Positions 42,517 to 51,773 of a stretch of DNA of 62,070 bases are shown here, piece after piece (position 1 is the stretch's first letter; each line of letters starts with the position of its first letter). The notes below the pieces were generated by a model. The model saw only the letters and a program-made list of their open reading frames with translations, had not been told where the DNA came from and did no database searches. Position numbers and translations under genes: made by a program. This DNA is from BA4 sp044376575 (GTDB lineage Bacteria; Bacteroidota; Bacteroidia; CAIKAF01), in assembly GCA_044376575.1 (NCBI GenBank), contig JBILKR010000016.1:1-62070 (forward strand). The letters run 5' to 3'.

Positions 42517-43383
42517 TTAAAATGGAACAGTTAAATGTCGGGCAAATCGAATTGGCAGGTTATCAATCAGTCGGATGTCTCCCACAAAAAAAGCACAAAA
42601 TGCACGAATTTGTTTATATCCTTTTTCTTCGACAATTTGCAGTGTATCATATTCTGCAAATTCAAAATACTCCAAACGAACACCGGGAAGGGCTTTCATT
42701 TCATTTTCAAGCCATTTTTTTACTTCCGGAAAAGTAGATTCATCCGCCATATTCACGGCATCAAGAATATGTCCGGCGGCAAGGTCTGCTATTTTTCTTT
42801 GATCTACGGTTAGTCTCAAATTGCGCGAACTCATCGCCAACCCAGACTCTTCCCTTACCGTTTCAATGCCTTTTATATTTATTTCAGGGAAATGATCAGA
42901 AGCAAGACGTTTGATAATCAGGTATTGCTGATAGTCTTTTAATCCAAAATAAGACTGGGAGGGGTGAATAATTTCAAATAATCGAAATACAACATTGGCC
43001 ACTCCCTGAAAATGTCCCGGCCGAAAGGCGCCCTCCATCATTGTATCCAGGCCTCCAAGATCAAAGTCTCTTACATTATATCCGGAAAACAAGTCATCTT
43101 TGGTTGGCGAAAACAAAAAGTCACAACCCTCTTTTTCAAGAAGCTGAATATCAATTGATAGCGTCTGTGGGTAGTTTATATAGTCGCTGTTATTATTAAA
43201 CTGAAGCGGATTTACAAATATACTGGCGATGGTTAGGTCATTTTCTTTTTTGCTATTACGAATCAGCTCAAGATGTCCCTCGTGCAAAGCCCCCATTGTA
43301 GGCACAAAGCCTGTTTTTTTATGACTATTCTTTATCTGTTCCAATAATATGGCCAATTCAGAAACTTTTTCTATCACCCTCAT
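42517..43383 (-). CDS. panC: Pantothenate synthetase (pantoate-beta-alanine ligase)
   Basis: Joins pantoate and beta-alanine with ATP. The 288-residue protein has the nucleotide-binding VPTMGALHEGHLELI (HxGH-type), FVNPLQFN, the GAFRPGHFQGVANVV loop, FGLKDYQQYLII and the KMSKS-equivalent MSSRN. Beta-alanine comes from PanD, encoded next door. The gene is divergent from the glycogen-synthase-like gene, with 160 nt between the coding regions. Its leader contains a 13-nt direct repeat. Confidence 0.96.
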   Translation of the reverse strand: MRVIEKVSELAILLEQIKNSHKKTGFVPTMGALHEGHLELIRNSKKENDLTIASIFVNPLQFNNNSDYINYPQTLSIDIQLLEKEGCDFLFSPTKDDLFSGYNVRDFDLGGLDTMMEGAFRPGHFQGVANVVFRLFEIIHPSQSYFGLKDYQQYLIIKRLASDHFPEINIKGIETVREESGLAMSSRNLRLTVDQRKIADLAAGHILDAVNMADESTFPEVKKWLENEMKALPGVRLEYFEFAEYDTLQIVEEKGYKQIRAFCAFFVGDIRLIDNLPIRFARHLTVPF

Positions 43384-43391
43384 AATCTATT

Positions 43392-43423
43392 GCCTGTTTT
43401 TACGTTAGTAGCCTGTTTTTACG
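43392..43423. repeat. 13-nt direct repeat in the panC leader
   Basis: GCCTGTTTTTACG occurs at 43392-43404 and again at 43411-43423, a period of 19 nt, about two helical turns. It sits 9-40 nt upstream of the panC ATG and 30 nt away from the divergent promoter. It could be an operator with two half sites on one DNA face. Confidence 0.5.
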
Positions 43424-43451
43424 ATTAAAAGAAAATGAAATGTAAAGATTA

Positions 43452-43484
43452 TTTTGATAAATGCGGGAATTTTCGTTAATTTTG
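43452..43484 (+). promoter_or_regulatory. Promoter of the glycogen-synthase-like gene
   Basis: TTTTG at 43452-43456 and TAATTTTG at 43477-43484 are separated by 20 nt and match the Bacteroidota consensus fully. The predicted transcript starts near 43491, downstream of an in-frame ATG at 43454, and so supports translation from the ATG at 43544. Confidence 0.7.
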
Positions 43485-43543
43485 CATACTTATTTCAACA
43501 ACGCTTCTATTCTGTACATTCAACATTATATCACAACAGGTTT

Positions 43544-44371
43544 ATGGAAAAAAGAAAAATTTTGTACATCTCGCAGGAGATGCATCCTTACACAGCCGAC
43601 ACTACGGAAATAGGTAAAATAGCCCGTAATCTTCCGCAAGGTATTATGGAACAGGGGTTTGAAATTCGTTCGTTTATGCCGCGTTTTGGATGTATAAATG
43701 AGCGCCGCCATCAGTTACACGAAGTGATTCGGTTGAGCGGTATGAACATCATTGTCAACGATAACGATCAGCCCCTTATCATTAAAGTAGCATCAATACC
43801 ATCAGCCCGCATGCAGGTTTATTTTATTGATAATGAAGAGTATTTTAAAAGAAAGACCACCCTTAATGATGATGGCGGTGCATTTCATAAAGACAATGAT
43901 GAACGCTCTATCTTTTATGTACGCGGCGTTTTTGAAACTGTAAAGAAATTAGGTTGGGCTCCGGATATCATTCACTGCCACGGTTGGATGAGCGCATTGG
44001 CAGCTGTTTATTTAAAAACTGCTTACCGTAATGATCCGATTTTTGCAAACTCGAAAGTAGTAATGTCTGTTTACCAGTCTGACGAATTTGAAGGTGCATT
44101 GGATGGAAAATTTTCCAGCAAGGTTTTGTTTAATGACATGAAAAAAGAACATTACCATGTTGCCAAGCCAACGTATGCTAATGTTATTAACGAATGTCTC
44201 AAATACGTTGATGCGGTGGTAAAAGGAAGTGAGCCAATTCATAAAGACATTGAAAAACACATAAAATCAAACGATCTCCGTTTTGTTCAGTATAATCCGG
44301 AAGAAGATTTCGTTGGGCCACACTTAACATTGTATGAAGAGTTGCTTGAGGAATCGGTTGTTGCGAACTAA
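43544..44371 (+). CDS. Glycogen/starch synthase-like protein, N-terminal GT5 domain only
   Basis: From the ATG at 43544 the protein is 275 residues and opens EKRKILYISQEMHPY, like the first beta strand of GT5 glycogen synthases. HCHGWMSALAAVYLKTAY matches the HxHDW region. The C-terminal GT-B half that binds ADP-glucose is missing, and the K-x-G-G-L motif near the start is replaced (the stretch reads TEIGKIARNLP). Activity as a synthase is therefore doubtful; short proteins like this are common beside panC in Bacteroidota. An earlier ATG at 43454 lies inside the promoter and is unlikely. DUF4270 and glmS follow. Confidence 0.85.
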   Translation: MEKRKILYISQEMHPYTADTTEIGKIARNLPQGIMEQGFEIRSFMPRFGCINERRHQLHEVIRLSGMNIIVNDNDQPLIIKVASIPSARMQVYFIDNEEYFKRKTTLNDDGGAFHKDNDERSIFYVRGVFETVKKLGWAPDIIHCHGWMSALAAVYLKTAYRNDPIFANSKVVMSVYQSDEFEGALDGKFSSKVLFNDMKKEHYHVAKPTYANVINECLKYVDAVVKGSEPIHKDIEKHIKSNDLRFVQYNPEEDFVGPHLTLYEELLEESVVAN

Positions 44372-44407
44372 TTGCAAAATCTTCATTTTAATTCCGGAAT
44401 TTGACGC

Positions 44408-45724
44408 ATGAATGGTTGGAAATTTTTATTGATTTTTTTATTGGTGGGCTTCATTTCTTCTTGCTCTGAAGACGACCAGACGGATCCAGGGATTATTCCT
44501 CAGGAAGACCTTTTAAATGCAAAGTATAGCGACACAACAACTCTTCAGTTGTTTGTAATTGAAGACGACACTGTAAGAACTGACAATGCTCGCTATGCAA
44601 CCTTGGGTAGCATTTATGATCCTGAGTTTGGAAGAACAAGAGCCTCTTTTTTTTCTACTGTAAATGTTGCTCAGAAATATGAGAATCTGGGCACAAACCC
44701 TGTTCTCGATTCAATTGTATTAATTCTGCGATATCGTTCAACTTATGGGGATGGCACTAAGTTTAATGGCTATCAGGTAGTGGAGGTGATGGAAGTAACA
44801 GAACCAATTATCCCCGTTTCTTCAGACAGTGCTGGATACAATTCTTTTTCGCAGCTGTCTGTTCATCCTGTTCCTATTGCATCTCAAGGCTTTGCTCCAA
44901 AGTTTGTTTCTTTACCCAATCAGGGCACGGCCTTGCGCATTCGCTTAAACAATGTATTTGGGCAACGTTTCATTAATGCCGACAGCATTACGTCTAATAA
45001 TATTCGCACTTTGCTTCAGGGCATTCAGGTGCGCATCGCGTCTTATTTATCTCAATCTGCAGGACAGGGAGGTATCATTCAATTTGATCTGCTCTCAGAT
45101 GTTAGCCGCATTGCCATTTATTTTCATAACGATGAAAACCCGGGAGGACTTGAAATGAAACTCTTAACTACCGGATCATCCAATATTCGTTTTAATCAGT
45201 TTCAGCATGAATATTCTTCCACGGCTACAACTGAATTAATTAATCAACTGAACAGCGTTACACCGGTAAGCAGTTCGCGGTTTTTTCTACAATCCGGCCA
45301 AGGTATTAGGGCTAGGATAGCTTTTCCTCATCTTAAAAATTATATCAGTGATGGGAAAGTTATAGTAAACAAGGCAGAGCTCATTATTCCTGCAGATGAA
45401 ATGCAAGACTATGCATTGTATCCTGCTCCTGCCAATCTAATAACATATACCCTGAATGATGACGGCACATACAACCTTACCGATGATTTTCAGTTTGCTT
45501 ATTACGACAGTTACTATGACAATGTAAATAAGCAGTACCGTATTGTCATCTCTCAGCATATTCAACAGGTTTTAGAAGGCAAATACGAAACAGATGAATT
45601 GTATTTAGATGTTCCGCTGTTAAGTAAAAACACTGATGTAAATCGCGCCGTGCTTCATTCTCCCTCCCACCCAGTTCGAAAAATGAAATTGCATTTGGTT
45701 TACACACCGGTTCAAAATCAATAA
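44408..45724 (+). CDS. DUF4270 lipoprotein
   Basis: 438 residues with a lipobox ending FISSC and an acidic start (SEDDQTDPG). The body is beta-rich, with YSDTTTLQLFVIEDDTVRTD, LGSIYDPEFGRTRASFF and VLDSIVLILRYRSTYGD typical of the Bacteroidota DUF4270 family. Function is unknown. The gene lies between the glycogen-synthase-like gene (36 nt) and glmS (4 nt), an arrangement repeated across the phylum, suggesting a shared envelope or carbohydrate role (inference). Confidence 0.85.
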   Translation: MNGWKFLLIFLLVGFISSCSEDDQTDPGIIPQEDLLNAKYSDTTTLQLFVIEDDTVRTDNARYATLGSIYDPEFGRTRASFFSTVNVAQKYENLGTNPVLDSIVLILRYRSTYGDGTKFNGYQVVEVMEVTEPIIPVSSDSAGYNSFSQLSVHPVPIASQGFAPKFVSLPNQGTALRIRLNNVFGQRFINADSITSNNIRTLLQGIQVRIASYLSQSAGQGGIIQFDLLSDVSRIAIYFHNDENPGGLEMKLLTTGSSNIRFNQFQHEYSSTATTELINQLNSVTPVSSSRFFLQSGQGIRARIAFPHLKNYISDGKVIVNKAELIIPADEMQDYALYPAPANLITYTLNDDGTYNLTDDFQFAYYDSYYDNVNKQYRIVISQHIQQVLEGKYETDELYLDVPLLSKNTDVNRAVLHSPSHPVRKMKLHLVYTPVQNQ

Positions 45725-45728
45725 TATT

Positions 45729-47567
45729 ATGTGTGGAATAGTTGGTTATATTGGGAAAAAACAAGCCTATCCAATTCTTATCAAAGGACTGCAAAGACTT
45801 GAATATCGCGGATATGACAGTGCCGGAGTTGCACTGCTTGATAAGCAAATTAACTTATATAAATGTCAGGGACGTGTTGCCGATCTAGAAGCATTCGTTG
45901 GTACAAAAAATACTAACGGCAATGCAGGCATAGGACACACCCGATGGGCTACACATGGTGCCCCAAGTGATGTAAATGCACATCCTCATTTTTCAATGTC
46001 GGAGGATTTGGTAATCATTCATAACGGAATCATAGAAAATTATGCAACCCTAAAAGAGGGATTAAAGAAACGTGGATACATTTTTAAGAGCGATACAGAC
46101 ACAGAAGTGCTGGTACACCTGATTGATGATATTCTAAAAAAAGAAAACGTAGCGCTGGAAGAAGCTGTGCGACTTGCTTTAAATGAAGTGATTGGAGCAT
46201 ACGCCATAGTAATCTTAAGTTCACACGAGCCCGAAAAATTAATTGCTGCAAAAAAGGGAAGCCCAATGGTAATTGGTATCGGCGATGAAGAATATTATAT
46301 CGCTTCAGATGCTACTCCTATTATAGAATATACCAAAAACGTAGTATATCTGGATGAAGAACAAATAGCAATCGTACAGCCGGGGCAAGATTTAAAAATA
46401 AAAACGATTCGTAACGATGATATTACACCCTATATACAAGAACTGCAATTAGAACTGGAAAAACTGGAAAAGGGCGGATATGATCATTTCATGTTAAAGG
46501 AAATTTTTGAGCAGCCTAGATCTATACATGATAGTTTGCGCGGAAGAATGGATCCGGATACAGGACGCATCAGCATGGCAGGCATCATTGATTTTGAAAA
46601 GAAATTTATGCAGGCGGAACGTATCATCATCGTTGGGTGCGGTACGAGCTGGCATGCAGGTCTTGTTGGTGAATACCTGATTGAAGAATTTTCACGAATT
46701 CCTGTTGAAGTTGAATATGCTTCAGAATTCAGATATCGTAATCCTATTATCAGTGAAAAAGACATCGTGATTGCCATTTCTCAATCCGGAGAAACAGCCG
46801 ATACGCTTGCAGCTATTCAATTAGCGAAACAAAAAGGAGCCACTATTTTCGGTATATGCAATGTGGTAGGATCGTCGATTGCACGTGCCACACACGCCGG
46901 CGCCTATACACATGCCGGACCAGAAATTGGTGTAGCTTCTACCAAAGCATTTACCGCTCAGGTATCTGTACTCGCATTGATTGCTCTTGCATTGGGATAC
47001 AAGAAAGGACATTTAACACAGGTGAGGTATCATCAGTTATTACGCGAACTTGATACCATTCCTTCTAAAATTTCTGAAGCATTACTATCAGAAAAATTGG
47101 TGAAACAAATTAGTAAAATTTATAAAGATGCGCGAAACTTCCTGTATCTGGGACGAGGATTTAATTTCCCCGTAGCCCTGGAAGGTGCGCTGAAATTAAA
47201 AGAGATCAGTTATATACATGCAGAAGGATATCCTGCTGCAGAGATGAAACATGGGCCAATTGCACTGATTGATGAAGAGATGCCTGTGGTAGTGATTGCC
47301 AATCAAAATGCTTCGTATGAAAAAATTGTGAGCAACATACAGGAGGTGAAAGCACGCGGAGGAAAAATTATCGCAATTGTTACCAAGGGTGACAAGGAAG
47401 TGTCGGCTATGGCTGATCATTCCATTGAAATCCCTGAAGTGGAAGAGGCCCTGTCGCCGCTGGTTACGGTAGTTCCTTTACAATTACTATCGTATCACAT
47501 TGCGGTGATGCGCGGATGCAATGTGGATCAACCGAGAAACCTTGCGAAGAGCGTTACGGTGGAATAA
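45729..47567 (+). CDS. glmS: Glutamine-fructose-6-phosphate aminotransferase (isomerizing)
   Basis: Makes glucosamine 6-phosphate, the entry to peptidoglycan and LPS amino sugars. Cys2 (after Met, in CGIVGYIG) is the glutaminase nucleophile; GHTRWATHG and SDTDTEVL complete the N-terminal Ntn domain. Two SIS domains follow (GCGTSWHAGLV, SQSGETADTLAA, STKAFTAQV, GRGFNFPVALEGALKLKE), and the end is NLAKSVTVE, typical of the family. At 612 residues it is full length. I see no glmS ribozyme upstream; only 4 nt separate it from DUF4270. Confidence 0.97.
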   Translation: MCGIVGYIGKKQAYPILIKGLQRLEYRGYDSAGVALLDKQINLYKCQGRVADLEAFVGTKNTNGNAGIGHTRWATHGAPSDVNAHPHFSMSEDLVIIHNGIIENYATLKEGLKKRGYIFKSDTDTEVLVHLIDDILKKENVALEEAVRLALNEVIGAYAIVILSSHEPEKLIAAKKGSPMVIGIGDEEYYIASDATPIIEYTKNVVYLDEEQIAIVQPGQDLKIKTIRNDDITPYIQELQLELEKLEKGGYDHFMLKEIFEQPRSIHDSLRGRMDPDTGRISMAGIIDFEKKFMQAERIIIVGCGTSWHAGLVGEYLIEEFSRIPVEVEYASEFRYRNPIISEKDIVIAISQSGETADTLAAIQLAKQKGATIFGICNVVGSSIARATHAGAYTHAGPEIGVASTKAFTAQVSVLALIALALGYKKGHLTQVRYHQLLRELDTIPSKISEALLSEKLVKQISKIYKDARNFLYLGRGFNFPVALEGALKLKEISYIHAEGYPAAEMKHGPIALIDEEMPVVVIANQNASYEKIVSNIQEVKARGGKIIAIVTKGDKEVSAMADHSIEIPEVEEALSPLVTVVPLQLLSYHIAVMRGCNVDQPRNLAKSVTVE

Positions 47568-47634
47568 GACGCAACGAACCTTTTCAAAAAATTCATGTTT
47601 GTTTATCCAACGTATGCAACACTTATTCAAAAAA

Positions 47635-48636
47635 ATGAGATTATCGCGCCTCATCTTTATTTTATTCATCACTATAGGTGTGCGTGATAGTTATGCTCAA
47701 CAGATAAATACTATGCAAGAATCAAACAATCCATTATTGTGTAAACCCGAAAACGGAGCGTGTGAAATTCCCACCAACAGTTCAACACAACCTACAAAAG
47801 AAATTTCTCAAGCAGTAAATAAACCCGTTAAAATTATTTATTATACCGATCCCATCTGTTCATCTTGCTGGGGAATAGAACCTCAACTTCGAAAATTAAA
47901 ACTGGAATATGGAAACAGTTTTGAAATAGAATACAGAATGGGCGGATTGCTTCCGGACTGGAGCTATAACAGCGGAGGAATTAGCAAACCCTCAGATGTT
48001 GCACACCACTGGGATGAAGTAAGTGCATACTACGACATGCCGATAGACGGAGATGTTTGGCTGGAAGATCCGTTGCATTCTTCTTATCCTCCATCTATTG
48101 CATTTAAAGCGGCACAATTGCAAGACAAGGATAAAGCCATTGTTTTTCTTCGCGAAATACGTGAAATGGTTTTTTTACAAAAGAAAAATATTACGAAGTG
48201 GGAATACCTCGCACTGGCTGCAGAAAAATCAGGACTGGATGTAGTACAATTCAAAAAAGATGCTGAAGGCGTTGCTATCGAACTATTTAATGAGGATTTA
48301 AAATATGGGCGAGAACTAGGCGTTCGTGGATTCCCTACCCTGTTTTTTACTGACAGTACAGGAAGAAAAGAAATTGTTTACGGAGCAAGACCTTATGCCA
48401 CATTTGAAAAAGCATTGATAACACTTTATCCGGAAGCGAAAAAAAAGGAATACAACAAAACATGGACATTTATATTTTCAATCTATCCTACACTTTCTGC
48501 AAATGAGTTTGCAGCGCTCACAGAAATCAAACGCAACGAAAGTGAACTTATTTTAAATGGGTTGACGGAACAAGGAAAACTAGAAAAACTGAATACCAAA
48601 AACGGAGCGATCTGGAAATTGAGGGTTGAGGATTAA
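47635..48636 (+). CDS. DsbA/SpxH-like thioredoxin-fold protein
   Basis: DsbA-type fold with active-site CSSCW in YYTDPICSSCWGIEP, a helical insertion, and GVRGFPTLFF with the cis-Pro. It resembles Bacteroidota relatives of the ClpXP adaptor SpxH/YjbH. Start choice: ATG 47635 gives 333 residues and a good signal peptide (MRLSRLIFILFITIGVRDSY then Ala-Gln); ATG 47713 gives 307 residues opening MQESNNPLLCKPENGACEIP, which looks like the usual start of the cytoplasmic family. A start at 47521 would overlap glmS. The C-terminal 60 residues form a winged-helix-like tail (LTEIKRNESELILNGLTEQG). Location and role depend on which start is used. Confidence 0.78.
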   Translation: MRLSRLIFILFITIGVRDSYAQQINTMQESNNPLLCKPENGACEIPTNSSTQPTKEISQAVNKPVKIIYYTDPICSSCWGIEPQLRKLKLEYGNSFEIEYRMGGLLPDWSYNSGGISKPSDVAHHWDEVSAYYDMPIDGDVWLEDPLHSSYPPSIAFKAAQLQDKDKAIVFLREIREMVFLQKKNITKWEYLALAAEKSGLDVVQFKKDAEGVAIELFNEDLKYGRELGVRGFPTLFFTDSTGRKEIVYGARPYATFEKALITLYPEAKKKEYNKTWTFIFSIYPTLSANEFAALTEIKRNESELILNGLTEQGKLEKLNTKNGAIWKLRVED

Positions 48637-48681
48637 AGTTAAGGCTTAACCCGGCCAATTGTAAAAACATCTTTTAAAACC

Positions 48682-49608
48682 TTACCCCATCAAATCAATG
48701 TCAAACTGTACAAGATTTACAAACTCCTGTACGCGTTCATCCAGTTCTTTTTGGGTAAGCTCGCTCACACGGTCGATACCAAATTTTTCAACGCAAAACG
48801 AAGCAATCGCTGATCCATAGATCACAGCGCGCTTCATGTTGTCAAATGAAATATCATTTGTTCCAGATAAGTATCCGATAAATCCTCCGGCGAAGCTATC
48901 TCCTGCTCCAGTCGGATCAAACACTTCTTCGAGTGGAAGTGCCGGTGCAAAAAATAATTGGTTTTCATGAAATAATAATGCGCCATTTTCACCCTTCTTG
49001 ATAATCAAGTAGCGCGGACCCATCTCCATTATTTTTTTCGCCGCTTTGATGATTGAATACTCTTTAGATAATTGTCTCGCTTCTTCATCATTGATGGTTA
49101 ATACATCCACCTGTTTCAACACATCCATTAAATCATCCCAAGCAGAATCCATCCAGAAATTCATGGTGTCTAGCATCACTAACTTAGGGCGCTTATTCAT
49201 TTGATCTAACACCTTCTTTTGTAAAGACGGCATCAGATTTCCAAGCATTAAAAAATCTTCATTTCGATAATTCTCCGGAACAATCGGATCAAAGGTTGCC
49301 AGCACATTCAATTGGGTATCCAATGTATCACGGCTGTTCATGTCGTTATGATATTTCCCGGCCCAGAAGAAAGACTTTTCTCCCTGCTTAATTTGTAATC
49401 CTTCCAGATTAATGTTTTTCTTTTTAAACTGATTCATTCCATACTCCGGAAAATCATCTCCTACCACAGACACCAGTCGAATATCCGGATTAAAAAATGA
49501 AGAGGCCAATGCAAAATGCGTGGCTGATCCGCCAACGATACGTTCTGCTTTTCCAAATGGGGTTTCAATGGTATCAAGGGCTACAGTGCCGACAACTAAT
49601 AAGCTCAT
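48682..49608 (-). CDS. PfkB-family sugar kinase
   Basis: 308 residues of the ribokinase fold. The N-terminal GG motif is IVGGSATHFALA, and the ATP/catalytic signature is DPTGAGDSFAGGFIGYL with the catalytic Asp. The chain LVMLDTMNFWMDSAW and LTINDEEARQLS match the adenosine-kinase/ribokinase group. Substrate specificity is uncertain (nucleoside, ribose or other sugar). The gene is downstream of recJ by 68 nt on the minus strand and converges on the DsbA-like gene. Confidence 0.87.
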   Translation of the reverse strand: MSLLVVGTVALDTIETPFGKAERIVGGSATHFALASSFFNPDIRLVSVVGDDFPEYGMNQFKKKNINLEGLQIKQGEKSFFWAGKYHNDMNSRDTLDTQLNVLATFDPIVPENYRNEDFLMLGNLMPSLQKKVLDQMNKRPKLVMLDTMNFWMDSAWDDLMDVLKQVDVLTINDEEARQLSKEYSIIKAAKKIMEMGPRYLIIKKGENGALLFHENQLFFAPALPLEEVFDPTGAGDSFAGGFIGYLSGTNDISFDNMKRAVIYGSAIASFCVEKFGIDRVSELTQKELDERVQEFVNLVQFDIDLMG

Positions 49609-49676
49609 GGAATGTTTAATTTGGTGCCAAAAATAAGGAAAAGATCAAGACGGCGAATACCCTTGCTGTAGATTGC

Positions 49677-51392
49677 TTAATCAAAATGAATATCCTTAAT
49701 ATCTAATTCAATATTCACCTTGCCGTTCCATTCATTTTTCTTCAGGTTATACACGATATGAAATGGCTCACCGGTTTTGATTCGATCAAAATGACGGGCT
49801 TGTTTAAAAGCGATTGCGCCCACAGATGGCGTTTCTATCCCATCCTGATTCAAATACAATTTTAGATGAATATCACCAACAATTTTACTCCAGTTGTTAG
49901 CACGAACATTCCGTGTCATAAATATGGGATCCATGTTCCCCGGACCGAAAGGCGCAAAACGGGAAAGCAAATCAAAAAATGAGCGGTTGATTTGAGTAAA
50001 TGGAATTTCTTCATCCACTTCAATTTCTGGAATTCTTAATTCCGCAGGCCATTGCTTATCTACAGCCTGATCAAATTTCTTTTTAAAGGAATCAATGTTT
50101 TCAATGGGTAATGACAGTCCTGCTGCATGAGTGTGCCCTCCGAAATGATGCAAGAGGTCCGCACATTCTTCAATGGCCGCATGCACATCTAAACCTTTCA
50201 CTGAACGAGCAGATCCGGAAGCTACGCCATCTGCTGAAGTAAGAACAATGGTGGGTTTATAATGATTTTCAATAATTCGAGACGCAACAATTCCTACAAC
50301 GCCTTTATGCCATTCCGGATGGTGTACCACATGCGAATGGGATGTAGCAAACCAATCATCGTTTTGAATAATATGCAACGCTTCTTCTGTAATTTTTTTA
50401 TCTAGCCCTTTTCGGGTAGTATTTTGCTCATTGATTTCTTTCAGTAATGATTGCACATTCTCATCTCCATCCTGACTGATAAGCAAATCTACAGCTCCGC
50501 TACCATGTTTGATTCTTCCGGCAGCGTTAATTCGCGGACCAATTGTAAACACTACATCTTCCAATGTAAAATCAATGTTGATTCCGGTATAATTCCGAAT
50601 GGCACGAATACCCGGTCTTGGATTTTCATTGAGTTTTTTTAACCCAAATGTTACCAGCACCCTATTCTCTCCCGTCACCTGCACGATGTCGCACGATGTG
50701 CTCACCGCCACCAAATCAAGATAATTCATGAGCTGATCTGTTGATACCGGTAACTTTTCAATCAATGCCTGCAAGAGTTTAAATGCCACTCCGCAACCGG
50801 ATAAATTTTTGTTTGGATAATTACAATCTTCCTGCTTTGGATTAAGTATCGCTACTGCTTTCGGAATTTCTTCTCCGGGAATGTGATGATCACAAATGAT
50901 GACATCCAGTTTTTTTTCTGCGGCATACTTTACCTTTTCGGGCGACTTGATTCCGCAATCAAGCGTTATCATTAATGATGCTCCCTGCACAACAGAAACA
51001 TCAATTCCCTGTGTTGACATCCCATATCCTTCCGTGTACCGATCGGGTATATAATACATGATATGCGGATAATGAAGTTCATCTCTGAAAAACGAATACA
51101 TCATGGCAACAGAAGTCGTTCCGTCGACATCGTAATCACCAAAAAAAATAATTTTTTCTCTGTTATTAATTGCGCTTACTATACGCTCAACGGCAAGCTG
51201 CATGTCTTTTAATAACCATGGAGTATGCAACTGACTTAATTCAGGTACAAAAAATATTTTTGCGTCATCATAATTTTTAATTCCACGATTGATGAGCAAT
51301 GAAGCTGTAGCCTTACTGATATTTAGTTGTTGGCGTAATGCCTCAATTTCTGCTTCGGCAGGAGCCGGTTTCAGGGTCCATTTTTTATACAT
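49677..51392 (-). CDS. recJ: Single-stranded-DNA-specific 5'-3' exonuclease RecJ
   Basis: 571 residues. DHH-family motifs are FFGDYDVDGTTS (I), LDCGIKSP (II), VIICDHHIPGE (III) and ILNPKQEDC (IV); the DHHA1 domain closes with HFGGHTHAAGLSL, and an OB-fold follows (VDEEIPF, LLSRFAPFGPGNMDPIF). It resects DNA in recombination, mismatch and base-excision repair. The start overlaps the upstream crcB stop by 8 nt, and polA is next upstream, so a DNA-repair transcript is likely. Confidence 0.96.
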   Translation of the reverse strand: MYKKWTLKPAPAEAEIEALRQQLNISKATASLLINRGIKNYDDAKIFFVPELSQLHTPWLLKDMQLAVERIVSAINNREKIIFFGDYDVDGTTSVAMMYSFFRDELHYPHIMYYIPDRYTEGYGMSTQGIDVSVVQGASLMITLDCGIKSPEKVKYAAEKKLDVIICDHHIPGEEIPKAVAILNPKQEDCNYPNKNLSGCGVAFKLLQALIEKLPVSTDQLMNYLDLVAVSTSCDIVQVTGENRVLVTFGLKKLNENPRPGIRAIRNYTGINIDFTLEDVVFTIGPRINAAGRIKHGSGAVDLLISQDGDENVQSLLKEINEQNTTRKGLDKKITEEALHIIQNDDWFATSHSHVVHHPEWHKGVVGIVASRIIENHYKPTIVLTSADGVASGSARSVKGLDVHAAIEECADLLHHFGGHTHAAGLSLPIENIDSFKKKFDQAVDKQWPAELRIPEIEVDEEIPFTQINRSFFDLLSRFAPFGPGNMDPIFMTRNVRANNWSKIVGDIHLKLYLNQDGIETPSVGAIAFKQARHFDRIKTGEPFHIVYNLKKNEWNGKVNIELDIKDIHFD

Positions 51393-51765
51393 AATTTTTT
51401 ATCATCCAGTTGGCAAATATACATGCTCCGATACACATTGTCAGGCTTAGAAAAATATTCAAAAACGCCAGTCCATACTGTTGGGTTTGTAAAAATTTCA
51501 TGTTTTCTGCAGAGAAGGTGGAGAAGGTGCTTAGTCCGCCGCACAAGCCAGTTATCAATAACCATTGCATTTCTTTCGATAAAGACGCTTTGGTTTCAAT
51601 CAATCCATACAACACTCCAATGAGAATACTTGCCATAACATTCGAAGCAAGTGTTGCAATGAAATGGTGCTTACTCACAACGTGCGTTGTGATTAATGAA
51701 ATGGAATAACGAATGATTCCGCCAAGTGCACTCCCTGCTCCTATGAATAAAAAAGATTTTATCAT
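51385..51765 (-). CDS. crcB: Fluoride channel CrcB/Fluc
   Basis: From the ATG at 51765 the protein has 126 residues and four membrane helices. Conserved motifs are GAGSALGGIIRYSIS in helix 1, the ANVMASILIG region (usual GxNxxGxFxxG equivalent) and GLCGGLSTFSTFSAE, which carries the pore Phe residues and the sodium-binding loop. It exports fluoride as a dimer. A longer frame from 51792 would overlap polA and add nine polar residues, and is less likely. There is no fluoride riboswitch visible; it is embedded between polA and recJ. Confidence 0.92.
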   Translation of the reverse strand: MIKSFLFIGAGSALGGIIRYSISLITTHVVSKHHFIATLASNVMASILIGVLYGLIETKASLSKEMQWLLITGLCGGLSTFSTFSAENMKFLQTQQYGLAFLNIFLSLTMCIGACIFANWMIKNYV

Positions 51766-51773
51766 ATCTATTT

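Noticed and set aside
42522..42813. Several overlapping plus-strand frames opposite panC
   Set aside because: They are antisense shadows of a well-conserved gene with no recognisable features of their own.
45546..45848. 100-residue minus-strand frame across the DUF4270-glmS boundary
   Set aside because: It spans two conserved plus-strand genes and has no independent support.
47521..48636. DsbA-like gene starting at 47521 (371 residues)
   Set aside because: That start overlaps glmS by 47 nt and adds a long basic segment with no signal or domain.
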